From the NCBI RefSeq assembly GCF_000005505.3, contig NC_016131.3, positions 67,523,355 to 67,587,354 of the forward strand: DNA of 64,000 nucleotides, in the 5' to 3' direction. This DNA is from Brachypodium distachyon (Eukaryota; Streptophyta; Magnoliopsida; Poales; Poaceae). Below the pieces are notes generated by a model that did no database searches, was not told where the DNA came from, and was given only the letters and a program-made list of their open reading frames with translations. The position numbers were made by a program, and so were the translations under genes. This document shows positions 1 through 11,300 of the stretch, piece by piece; positions within the stretch are counted from its first letter, which is position 1; each line of letters starts with the position of its first letter.

Positions 1-62
1 AAGTGTCTGACCAAGTATAACTCTATAATTCGTGAGGTAGTAACATTTTCTTTCGCATTTAG

Positions 63-885
63 GTTCTTTGATAAAGCTGCAATTGTGACATTATCAGACT
101 GTGAATCTCCTGGCCCAAGTAATACATGGAAGATTTGTACTGTCACTCAGGTGGAGGAGTTAAAGATTCTGATCAGGATGTTCCCGATTTGGTCAGCAAT
201 GGTACTATTCGCTGCAGTTCAGGAACACATGTTTTCAACATTTGTAGAGCAAGGGATGGTAATGGACAAACACATCGGCTCTTTTGAAATACCAGCTGCA
301 TCCTTCCAATCTATAGATACTATTACTGTCATTATGCTGGTTCCAGTTTATGAAAGAGTCCTTGTTCCAGTATTAAGAAAATTCACTGGCAGACCGAATG
401 GCATTACGTCACTGCAACGAATAGGGATTGGTTTATTTTTCTCCATGTCCTCAATGGTGTCAGCAGCATTGGTAGAGAATAATCGGTTGCAAATTGCACA
501 GGCAGAAGGCTTGGTGCACCTCAAGGAAGCTGTTCCAATGAGCATCATGTGGCAAGGACCACAGTACTTCCTGCTAGGTGTAGCCGAGGTGTTCTCTAAC
601 ATAGGATTGACTGAATTTTTCTATGATGAATCACCAGATGCCATGAGAAGCTTATGTATGGCATTCTCACTTGCTAACATCTCGGCTGGAAATTACCTTA
701 GTTCATTTATCCTCTCTCTTGTGCCGGTGTTCACAGCTAAAGGAGGCAGCCCAGGGTGGATACCTGATAACTTGAATGAAGGGCATTTGGATAGATTCTA
801 CCTGATGCTGGCTGGGCTGAGTTTGCTAAATCTGTTTATCTTTGTATTCAATGCTATGAGGTACAAATGTAAGAAGGCTTCATGA
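63..885 (+). CDS. NPF8-type peptide transporter, last exon only (gene 1 of array)
   Basis: This is the 3'-terminal exon of an NRT1/PTR family (POT superfamily) proton-coupled transporter; the upstream exons lie outside the window. The exon opens at an AG acceptor (codon split AG|G, then FFDKAA) and ends with TGA at 883-885. Its roughly 273 residues cover the central loop and the C-terminal half, transmembrane segments 7-12. Family signatures are [32 protein letters not shown] and [15 protein letters not shown]. The closest family I know is Arabidopsis NPF8 (PTR1/2/5, dipeptide import). The intron boundary is at the same codon as in the four other NPF genes here, which points to tandem duplication. 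It is the most divergent of the AT-rich copies, with VQEHMFSTF where the others have AQNSS. The substrate is inferred from family only. Confidence 0.92.
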
Positions 886-1878
886 GTGTCGTTGACATTT
901 GCCATTATAATAAAAAACAACTTTCAAGAGTTTAGATACCATATGTGAGGCCCTACATTTGTTCTAAAGTGCGTTTTTATTTGGGAAAAAGACATAAGTG
1001 TCTGAATTTGCCGGTTAGATTTTATTAATGGATTATTCCGTTGCAACTTGGCAACTTGCCAGTATGTGTTTGGCACAAAACTACCTGTAAATGTTTTGAG
1101 TGAGTTTGAGCTTAAGGCATCCTACTCATACTGAATTCGGACCTTAGGTATGGCAAATGGTGCGAAGAAATTGTACTGATTTGACGGAAGAATCTGAAAC
1201 TGTACAGTGGTAGGGCTCATCTGCAAGACTGCAAATAGGGCCAAACTTGGTGCCCGAATTAGGTTCCTTCTTCAAATGCAACCGGACTGATTTGTTCATG
1301 AAAATGACTCCTGAACTGAATCATTTTCTGCTTCGGATGATGCAACAGCAGTTGTCTGATTCGCGCGCGGAGCCGAACAAAAATGTAAAAACATGGGCGC
1401 AACAAAAGGAAGGACTGACCTGCCGGTAGACATCGCTGCCCCGCTCTTCCTTGGCACCAGCCACCAGATCCAGTCGCTTTCCGCTTCGTGGCGACCGGCC
1501 GTCCGCCGTCGCCTTCCGCGACGCGTGGCTTCCTCGCAAGCAGATAAGGGAAAATAATCGCATCTAAGTCCTCGAAAAACTGCGGATTGTTTCGAGAAAA
1601 AAGGTTTTTAAGCCGCGAGAAAAAAGAAACTTAAAAAAGTTGCACGAAGTCACCTCTGTTGAAAAGTTGCAATTACAGAAGTTTAGAAGGTCACGGATGC
1701 AATATCACCAATAAAAATGGCGACCGAATCCCCTGCCGTGCCGGAGGCAGCTGCAGCAGATAAGCTTGTTTCGTCGTCGCTCTTCCTCCAATAGCAGTTG
1801 CACTTGTCTCCAAACAAAAAGGGAATCGCAAGTCCCTTCAAAGTGGGGACAGCGCTCGGAGGTTCCAACGCCGCATTC
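886..1878. other. Intergenic between NPF genes 1 and 2
   Basis: An AATAAA at 909-914, 24 bases past the stop of gene 1, is the likely poly(A) signal. From about 1700 the sequence resembles the region just upstream of gene 3 (8145-8306), including the shared run GCAGCAGATAAGCTTGTTTCG, so the 5' flank belongs to the duplicated block. No convincing coding region is seen. Confidence 0.6.
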
Positions 1879-4800
1879 ATGGGGTCGTCCCTGGAGGAGC
1901 AGCAGATCCTGCTGGTGCGCGCGACGCAGCCGGAGGTACTCCCGTCTTCTCATCCTCCCTCCATGAAATTTCTGTTGGCTCTGCTTCTTTGTTCCATTCA
2001 ACAATCCGTAGGGTTGCTGGTTCTCTAATCTCCTGCTAGTTTCTTGCGTTAGTTGTATATTCAGTAATGCTTTAATTGGCTGCAATCGCGAGAAAAAGGA
2101 ATATAAAATAATATACCTCGATTCCCCAGTTCTTGTATTCTTGGGTTATCGTACAGCTCGAGTGGATTGGCGTGCACTTCTTTGATTGTTTGCTCAAAGC
2201 AAAATGGTCTCAGCGACGAAAGTACTTCAAGGGGATATTTTGCGGGGTTAGGGGTGACTGTCTGACAGACGAGGCCCACAGGAAGACGCCTAAATCCCGA
2301 CCCTGTATTTTTTGTTTTGCCGGGAGATATTACCGCAACTCACTATGTCCCATATTAAGTGACTTTATATTACATGTATCTAGACGCTTTTTAGGCATAT
2401 ATACATCAATATTTGGATAAATTTGAGTCACTTGATATGAGACGGAGGGAGTATTGAATGTACTGTATTATATTGGAACACGCAACTGTTCTGAGCACTG
2501 CAGATCGATTGACTTGTAGAAGTACTTAAGAGGTAAACAAATCGGGTTCTCCTGAAACTAGATTTGCTTGTTGGGGTGAACTTCGATGAGTTGTGTTGCT
2601 TGAGAGTTGAGAAGTCTGATGGTTAATTTGACTGGTACGTTCTTTGATGGTTTGATTGGAACACGTGAAGTTGACAGGGTTACAGATGTTTGACTGAAAT
2701 GTAAATGACTGGAGCATCGTCGACTCATAGTTCTATTCTGCATTATTGTCTCTTTCGATCAACTTACCCATGAAAGGAAAACAACAAAGTAGTTGTCATT
2801 GAGCTATTCCAGGTGACTACGTAATAAAAGTAGAACATGCCAATATTTGAGTTTATATGCATCCAGTGGCGGAGCCAGCCTATCAATGGAGCCTGGGCAA
2901 AGCTCATGTCCTTCTTCTGAACTAAAATTTGCCCACAAAACTCTGTCAATTTTAATCACCATGTTTAGTTATTCTGATGGGGGATCAGCAGGTGAGCCCG
3001 GGCAATTGCCCAGGGTAGCCGGGCGGTGGCTCCGCCCATGTATGCATCCATATTTGAAACGTGTACTAATTTACATTTACAGAAAATGTATTCTATTGCT
3101 ATTCTGAACTACAGCTGTAGTATTATAGAGTAAAATGAAGGTAAACATAACATTATGAAGTTGAAAATTAGCTCCATCACTGAAATTTTCTAGATGTGTA
3201 ACTCTTTGTCCTGGATATCTCAGATTTTTTTTCAGTATTCATTTTTTTCTTGAGAATATACACCTTGTGCATATGTACACCCTCCTAAATTTCAAGCATG
3301 TGGGATGTTCTTATTTGCATGTCTCGTGAATCTACAATTATTCTGAAGCCACAATGTTTTCACCTTTCTTGTTTATGTTCATGCTGCGCTGAAGGCTTCA
3401 AGTGCATCATGTTATATTGATTCTGAGAAGATCAGCTATCTTACATTGTTTGCCTTACATAAGTGTTCAATATGAGAATTTTGAATCATATTTTCTGCAA
3501 TTAAATGTTGTGATCTATCCTAGATCGTTTGACTATGGAATCCATTATTATGTTTTTGAAAGAAATCTGTAGGAGATACTCTGCCAGAAAATATATTAAA
3601 GAGAGAATTATGCTGTGATGAAATCCTTAATTTTTTTTGTCACTGTTCTGTGGATTTATGTTTTTTTGTTTCATTCAACAGTTTGCATGCCTCTTTTTTG
3701 CCCCAATTTTGATGATGTTAGAAATCTCCCAGTTGTCAAACCATTTGTAGATTAATCATTAACTGAAAAGAGTTTTAATTCAATCAATTGCAGAATTTTG
3801 ATGAATACACAGGCGATGGCTCAGTTGATTTCAGGGGTCACCCTATTTTAAAGCATAATACAGGCAATTGGAGAGCATGCTCATTGATTCTCGGTAATAA
3901 TTCATCCATAACTCTTCATTAAGAAACAGTGTAGCCAGTTTTTTCTCTTTAGGGATGAAGACCATTTAGATTGGTTGTATCCTTTTGTCTTTTTTTTTCT
4001 CGAACACGCCGAGTGGCGTGTCATTTTCATTAAGAAGGAAGCGCAAGAAGCGCGAGTACAAACAAAGGCAACAAAAGGTGAGACCCAACGGGCTCAAAAC
4101 AAGAAAAAAGAGAGAACGGGAAAAAAAGGCAAAGCCACTATACAGGGAGGGGGGGAGGGCCTAAATCCAGAGGCCGCGCATGGAGGGGAGGTGATTTAGT
4201 GCGCGTGCACCAGCGGCATGCCACAGATCAGCGTCCACAAGGATGTCCTCGACAAGGCGAGACACCACCGGCCTAGCGCCTTCAAAGATGCAACCGTTCC
4301 GAAGCTTCCAAAGGCGCCAAAGGGAGAGAGTGAGGAGTGAACGTGCAGCCTTTACTTTACCCCTGAGCCTCCGGGCGCCAGCCGCAAGCCAAGTCTCTAG
4401 GGACTCAGAGGGGCACGGGAGGCAGCAAAGGGCATTCGCCTTGGAGAAGACCTCATGGAGAACCGACTTCGAAAAGGGGCAGTCCATAAGGATCCTTTTG
4501 TCTTTTTTTTCTCGAACATGCCAAGAAAGCGCAAGAAGCGCCAGTACAAACAAGGCAACAGCAAAGAGACCCAAAAAGGGCTCAAAGAAAGGAAAATAAA
4601 AGAAAGAAAAGAAGAAGAAAAATATCCTTTTGTCTTTATGAAAGTTTAACTTGCAATTGATTGAATTAAAACTCTCTTCAGTTTAAAGTCCATGGTACAT
4701 GAAAGTCTTTTATGCCCTAAACATCAGAAACATATGCTTTTCTACTTACATATATTGATTATTCCACTCCCTATTGATTATATCAAATATCAAATGTTGA

Positions 4801-7562
4801 ATTCAATTGATATTTATTTATTTATTTATTACATGATAGGAACTGAAGTGTGTGAACGTTTGGCTTACTATGGGATCTCAAAGAGTTTGGTTACTTACCT
4901 TTCAACAAGACTACATCAAGGCAATGTCTCTGCAGCTAGAAACTTCACAACCTGGCAAGGAACTTGTTACCTCACACCACTTATTGGAGCAACCTTAGCA
5001 GATTCATACTGGGGAAAGTACCAGACTATTGCTGTTTTCTCAACAATTTACTTTTTGGTAAGTTGCAACTAACCAAATACAAATGTACTTCTGAAATTCA
5101 TACCGGGAGGAACATTAGATAGTTTCCTCTTTTCTCATTGGTTTACTTGGATCGGTTGTGTATTACTCCCTACTTTCCACAAAGAATGACGCGCACACAT
5201 TTCGAGGTTTTACTTTGACCAACAATTTTACTAAGGATATGGGGGTTACATGCTACAAAAGTTATATCATTGGATTCGTATTTAAAAACGTTTCGAACAG
5301 TATAAAATTTATAACATATAATTTACTCAGTACGATCCATAATAAGTGTCTTTTACTAACTCCAAGACACTTATTATGGACCGGAGGGAGTACATATGAT
5401 TGGTCTAATTGTTGGTCAAAGTTCGACCTTCAAATGCGTGCGTGCCATTCTTTGTGAAAAGGAGGGAGTAGTTTGGATATGTTGATCTCTTAATGAACTA
5501 GGTTCCTAATAATTATGTCATGGTGCTTGTTGGATAAAATCATGTCATGGTGCTATGCTGCTATTTGGTATTTCTTCATGGGTGAGAGGTTAGCTATAGA
5601 CAGTGTCGATGTAGTCATATAAAGCTTATCTCATGACTAAGGTTATGATTGTATGCATAGTAATGAGTTCAGACATGCATACGTATTTGTAAACCTACTT
5701 TTCCCAGCTATGAATCTAATGTCCCACTTACGCGCTTGTTTGTGCTGATATATTGTGCTTGTTTGGGCTGATATATTGTGCTAATGACTACTCTATGTGC
5801 ATTTTAATTGAAGGGGATGGCAGCATTGACACTTTCAGCATCAGTTCCTTCTCTCCAGCCCCCTCAATGTATTGGATCTTTTTGTCCACAACCAGCCTTA
5901 CCACAGTATCTGATATACTTTATTGGACTGTACATGATTGCTTTAGGGGCTGGAGGTATCAAGCCATGTGTTTCATCCTTTGGTGCTGATCAATTTGATG
6001 ATACCGATCCAGTTGAGAGAACAAGGAAAGGCGCTTTCTTCAACTGGTTTTATTTCTCCATAAACATTGGTTCATTGATCTCTGGCACGGTTCTTATTTG
6101 GGTACAAGAAAATTGTGGATATAGTATTGGATTCGGAATCCCTACTTTCTTCATTGCCTTGGCGATTGGAAGCTTTTTTCTAGGCTCGGAGATATATAGA
6201 TTTCAGATACCTGGAGGAAGTCCGTTTACCAGAGCATGTCAGGTAGTTGTTGCAGCCATTCGCAAACGAAATGTTGATTTGCCAGTTGATAGTTCTCTTC
6301 TCTATGAGTGCCATGGTAAGACGTCAGCGATCGAGGGGAGTCGCAAGCTGGAGCACAGCAGGGAATTCAGGTACTTTTCTTGGCTATTCTTGATGACCGT
6401 TTGCTATCCAAGATGTTCGCTTCTAGCAATTAATAAGGAAACAACCAATCAGATAGTGTAGTTCAGATTTCTATTTTGAGAGGGGGAAAAACATATGTTT
6501 TAGTTCAAGAAAATAAAAGATAATAAGTATTACAATGTAACAAATTTGACATAGATTTGCAAAGTATACCACCTTTATGGTCTGACATTGAGATGCCTGC
6601 AAGCTTGTGTCTTGGGACTTCTTCCTGGACACAACAACTTTTTTTCAGAACCACGACAGGTAAACCTACCACCAGAAATGAGTACTGTGCAAAGACTTGC
6701 ATGCACCCCTTGACCTAATGCATTATCTTTCCTCTACAGTTTCCTTGACAAATCTGCAGTCATTTTGTTGAGTGAACATGACGGTTGTCATAATCCTTGG
6801 AGGCTTTGTACTGTCACACAGATTGAAGAGCTCAAAATACTGATCAGGATGTTTCCAATCTGGGCAACAGGCATCGTGTTCTTCACTGTGTGTGCTCAAA
6901 ATTCATCCATGTTCATAGAACAAGGAATGGTCCTCAACAACAAAGTTGGATCTTTTAAAATCCCGCCAGCCACCCTCTCATCCTTGGACGTGATCAGCAT
7001 TGTTGTTTGGGTCCCTATCTACGAGAGGTTCATTGTGCCGCTAGCCAGGAAATTGACCGGTAAGGAGAGGGGCCTCTCGGAACTTCAGCGCATGGGGATC
7101 GGTCTATTTGTGTCGACCATCGCTGTGGCAGTTGCAGCATTAGTCGAGATTAAGCGTCTAGAGAACGCGAGATCAGAGGATCTGATCCATGAGAAGGTGC
7201 CTGTTCCCATGAGCATTCTTTGGCAAGCTCCTCAGTATCTGCTGATCGGTGTTGGTGAGGTGTTCACGTCCATCGGGCAAGCCGAGTTCTTCTACAACCA
7301 GTCTCCTGATTCCATGAGAAGCATGTGCTCTGCTTTTGCCCTCGTCACCGTGTCTCTCGGAAGTTATCTAAGCTCGTTCATACTGACCCTAGTGTCATAT
7401 TTCACGACGCGAGGGGAACAGATGGGGTGGATCCCTGATAACCTTAATGAAGGCCATCTTGACCGCTTCTTCTGGCTCGTAGCAGGCCTCAGCTCTCTGA
7501 ACTTCCTTGCTTTCATTTATTTTGCACAGCGATATAAGTGCAAGAAAGCTTCTGTACTTTAA
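1879..7562 (+). CDS. NPF8-type peptide transporter (gene 2 of array)
   Basis: Five coding exons join in frame: 1879-1935, 3794-3893, 4840-5057, 5814-6370 and 6740-7562, giving 584 residues, a normal NPF length. The start is the ATG in CGCCGCATTCATGG, matched in gene 3. Exon 3 carries the proton-coupling motif as [10 protein letters not shown] (ExxER intact) and [14 protein letters not shown]. Exon 4 has [17 protein letters not shown] and FFNWFYF. Exon 5 has [17 protein letters not shown] and [12 protein letters not shown]. Twelve membrane segments with a long central loop are expected, at the plasma membrane or tonoplast, with H+-coupled di/tripeptide uptake as the family role. Its sister is gene 3; by eye about 25 of 265 residues differ in the last exon. 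Introns carry several transposon insertions, none in an exon. Confidence 0.93.
2339..2451. mobile_element. Stowaway-like MITE in intron 1 of NPF gene 2
   Basis: The ends are inverted: CTCACTATGTCCCATATTAAGTGAC on the left (first 20 bases suffice) pairs with ATATGAGACGGAGGGAG on the right, followed by TA. The left TA is decayed to AA. It has the CTCCCTC-type Tc1/mariner-derived terminus common in grasses. Confidence 0.7.
2864..3040. mobile_element. hAT-type MITE in intron 1 of NPF gene 2
   Basis: This 177-bp element begins CAGTGGCGGAGCCA and ends TGGCTCCGCCCATG, near-perfect terminal inverted repeats. It is flanked by the 8-bp direct repeat TATGCATC (2856-2863 and 3041-3048), the duplication size of hAT transposases. 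The paralogous intron of gene 3 has the uninterrupted site (about 9764-9776, TATATGCATCCATAG), so insertion came after the gene duplication. Confidence 0.9.
3993..4491 (-). mobile_element. 5'-truncated LINE 3' end, copy 1, in intron 2 of NPF gene 2
   Basis: The element is inverted relative to the gene: a poly(T) run stands at its left end. Its reverse strand encodes a typical LINE ORF2 C-terminus ([19 protein letters not shown]), comparable to SSVWRERNERIFRDKE of the large LINE at 55.6-62.2 kb. It is bounded by the direct repeat TATCCTTTTGTCTTT at 3978-3992, with a near copy (ATCCTTTTGTCTTT) at 4492-4505. Confidence 0.85.
4506..4622 (-). mobile_element. Second short LINE tail at the same target site
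   Basis: This is about 117 bp of the same 3' family: poly(T), then CTCGAACATGCCAAGAAAGCG, closely matching the start of the neighbouring copy. It is flanked by the same target sequence, 4492-4505 on the left and TATCCTTTTGTCTTT at 4623-4637 on the right. It appears to be an independent 5'-truncated insertion. Confidence 0.8.
5166..5468. mobile_element. Stowaway MITE in intron 3 of NPF gene 2
   Basis: The termini CTCCCTACTTTCCACAAAGAATG and its inverted counterpart CATTCTTTGTGAAAAGGAGGGAG are flanked by TA on both sides (5164-5165, 5469-5470). The paralogous intron of gene 3 reads straight through (GTGTATTAACG near 13560), giving an empty site. A second MITE is nested inside. Confidence 0.88.
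5326..5390. mobile_element. Nested 65-bp Stowaway-like hairpin
   Basis: This is almost entirely palindromic: TCCATAATAAGTGTC on the left pairs with GACACTTATTATGGA on the right around a 13-base loop. It ends GGAGGGAG and is flanked by TA (5324-5325 and 5391-5392). It lies inside the larger Stowaway element, so it is the younger insertion. Confidence 0.8.
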
Positions 7563-8306
7563 TATATTGCTTCTGTTTCATTTTCTCTTTGCTATTGTTT
7601 ATTGTGCAGTGAGATGTATGTATATTTCTTAAGTCAACCAGCTGCAATGTACAGTCTTTTGTAATGTACTGTTGCAACTTGCATCCTCTATGATGCTTGG
7701 ATGGATTACTCTCTCTCTGTTTTTTGTAACTTTGACAGTGAGAATAGTTTACTCTTTACTCTTCCGTTTTGTTAATGAAGCATGTAACCATGTCGGACAT
7801 TCAGTTGCTCACCCCAAGTATCTAGGATCTCTTTCCCGATTACAAACCTGTAATGGTGGGTAAGCATTTTAGTGCGCTCGAGTGCTTGACTTGACGCATT
7901 ACAAATTATAATCGTCCGAGATCAACTGATTTCCTGAATTTATTGTGGAAGCATATTGTGGAACAGTGATTAGGATCGGTGCGCTGCTAGTGGCCAGAAT
8001 TCAGGAAACCGGAACATCTTATAAAAAGCAACGGAATGAGTATTTTGTGACGCCGATCAGCACCGGGTCATTACAAATTCATGAATGGCACTGCAGGAAA
8101 AAAAACAAGGATGTTTTGCCAATACACAAGTTCGAGATAAGATGGCGACCAATAACCCACTCTGCAGGATAAAATAGCAGCAGATAAGCTTGTTTCGCCG
8201 TCACTAGTTTGTACTATTCCAAACAAATCTCCATTCATTTAGGCTTCAAAGTTTTCTTTGAAGGAAACGGCCCTCGGAGAGCTACCAGCCTACCAACGCC
8301 GCATTC
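7563..8306. other. Intergenic between NPF genes 2 and 3
   Basis: The 3' flank of gene 2 shares blocks with the 3' flank of gene 3 (CAACCAGCTGCAATGTACAG; AGGATCGGTGCGCTGCTAGTG at 7973 versus AGGATCGGCGTGCTGCTAGTG near 16275). The duplicated unit therefore includes downstream DNA. No further gene is seen. Confidence 0.6.
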
Positions 8307-11300
8307 ATGGGGTCGTCGTCCCTGGAGGAGCTCGAGGACGGGCAGCAGATCTTGCTAGTGCGCGCGGCGCAGCCGGACCCGGAGGTACGCAGTACGCCCG
8401 TCTTCTCATCTTCCATCCATGAAATTTCTGGTCGTTCTACTTGTTTTGTTTGTTTCATCAAGAATCAAAGAATCCCTAGGGTTTTTGGTTCTCTAAATCC
8501 CCTCTAGTTTCTTGTTTCGGTTGTGTATTCTGATCGATTGTAATTCGTAACAGCGCTTTAATTGGCCACAATACAATCGCTAGAAAAAGAGGAGGGAATA
8601 TACATCGATTGCCCAGTCCCTGGATTATTGAGTTCGAGTAAAGCTCGAGTGGATTGCCTTTTTTTTTTTTGAGAATAAGCTCGACTGCTCGAGTGGATTA
8701 CCAGGGCAACTTTTTACGTGTAACTTTCTTTTCATAGGCCTGAACGGATGAGGCCCGTGTGGCCCAGAATTGCCGATCGCATCTCCAGACGTCGGCCCCA
8801 TCGTGAAACAACGCAGCGCCGCCCTGTTCTGTGCCGTCAACTCCCCGGCTGCCACCATAGATCTCTCCCTCGTCTGCTCGTCAGGGTCGCCGCCATGCAC
8901 GCCCGCTTGAACCCCCTGCGTTTGACTGAGAGGATTGCACCGCATTACACCGCTTGACCGGACCGCTGCTTGATCCCTCCTACCCGGCCGTGCACTAAAT
9001 TCACTTGCCGACGCCAGTAGCTTCGTGCCGAGGGGGGTAGTGTCGCGGGGACGCTATAGACGAAGCATCCGGTACTCATGCCGGTGAGCAGGAGCGCGAA
9101 ATTTCTGGACTGGGAATTGGCAATGGGGCGGCTGGGGCCTGGGGCGTTCTGCACTGCGCCGGAGCACCGGAAACAGAGTTGGTCTCGTCGTCTCACCGAG
9201 GAAGCTGGCGGCAACTGTTCAATCTGTACTGACTTGGGCTTCTATTGTTGCAAGTTTTTTCTTCCGATTTTGACCTTGAAAGCACTACTGCTCTTGTTTA
9301 CTGCTCAGGTTTTGACCACCAGTATGAATTAGTATAGATCGTTGGATCCACATCAGTAGACGGCTCATAGCGAATTGGAGGTACCATAAAAGTCCCATGG
9401 AACACACACTCTATTCTGAGGATTGTAGGTCGGTTGACCTGTAGTCGAGGATTTAAAAAGTGAATAAATCGGTTTGCCCTGAAACTAGGTTTGCTTGTTG
9501 GCATGAACTTTGCTGAGTTGTTTTAATACTTGAGAGGTCTGATGGTTAATTTGACCTAAGTTCTTCCATGGTTTGATTGAAACACATGGAGTGGAATTTA
9601 TTACACACATGTTTGACTGAATGTTAATGATGGAATGCTTTAGTTATATTCTGGATACTGTCTTTTCGGATCAAGTTATCCGCGAAAGGGTACCATCAAG
9701 GTATTTGTCAGTGAGATATTTGAGGTACCACATAATGAAAATAGATATGTAATATTTGTAGTTATATGCATCCATAGTTCAAACGTGTAATGACTCCGTA
9801 CTAACTTACACTCACAGAAAGTATATTCTGTTATTATTAGTGTTCTTAGACTATAGTGGTGATAATCTCGTTAATTCGTCGTCGGTTTGTAGACCGGTAA
9901 GCTGTGCTGGTTTGGGCATTTTGGATCTCCGCATCATCACCACTGGCAGGTTATGTTGGATGTGGCATTGTCGAGTTGCATCTGAAAAACCGGGGTCATT
10001 TGCCCCTCCCTTATGTTTGCACTGAACGGGCAGTATATTTTTAATGCCCATGTCAAGGTTCAGATTGGTGATGGGAAAAACTCCTTTTTCTGGGAGCACA
10101 AATGGATTGATAGCACTTCTATTGAAGAGATTGCCCCGACCTATACAATATTCGATTCCCCCGGCTGTTAGATCATCAAGGTCGGTCGCAGATGCCCTTC
10201 AAAATTCTGGTTGGTTATTGCACATTCGCAAGCCTTTACCGATCTCTACTTTTAAACAAGTTCTAGATTGTTCATCTATGGAGTCAACTATTAATTTCAA
10301 ATATTCAGTGAGGCAATTTGCCAATTTATGTTCTTTTTGTTTTGTTCAACAGTTTTGCATACTTCTTTTTTCCCTGACTTCGATGATGATATAGAAAGCT
10401 CCCACTTGTCAAATGATTTGCATATCACAAAAGGAGCAGCGAACCCTAGCGCCCCGCGAGCCGCTCCTGCGACTCACGGGGCGATACCCCGCCGCCACCC
10501 CCAACCACCCCCTCCTCCGCCCATCCCTCTCCCTGCCGCTGCCGTCGGCGGCCGCCGGCCGGCCCGCGGCGGCGGCAGGGCCTTCCAGCCGCTGTCATCC
10601 CATCTCCTCCTCTCACGCCTCTTCTCTCCCCTCTTCTCCCACGCGCGGCGGCATGTTTCCGGTGACGGGGGCCAGATACGTGGCGGCCTGGGTCCGGCTC
10701 GAGGAGGTGCTAGCGCGCGGTCCTCGCGCAGCGACCTGTCTGGCGGCAGCGGCCCGGTCTGTGGCGGTGCAGCCACGACTCCGGCGGGAGGGCTCCGACC
10801 GGTGGCGGCGCGGGCACGGGGGCCAGCTGCGCGGCGGCCTGGGTCCAGCTCGCGGAGGTGCTGGCGCGCAGTCCTCGCGCGGCAGCCTGATTTCAGCGAC
10901 AGCAGCCCGGTCTGTGGCGGTGTGGCCGCGACTCCGGCGGGAGGGCTCTGACTAGTGGCGTCCAGGTTTGGCATTTTCTTGGTCCTGCGAGCGCCGCTGC
11001 TGCTGGTGCCGCGCTGTCGGTTGGACAGTGCACCCAGCGCCGGCAGGGTGCTCCGACGTGCATCACTGCTGTTGCTGGGCGGCAGGCCGTGCTTTCGAGG
11101 GTCTGGTTGGAGGTTACGGGGGGTCTCGGGAGATGGCTCAGGAGGCGTGCTTGGTGCGTGTTGGCCGGCTTGGCTGGCCACACGTGGTTGGCCGGTGCCC
11201 GGAGGGAAGCGGGTGTTGGTGTGTGGCCTGATGTGGTCGTCGGCGTCGCTGCAGGTTGTGCGGCGCGCTCCTCTGCGCCCATCCGACGGCACCCCGTGCC

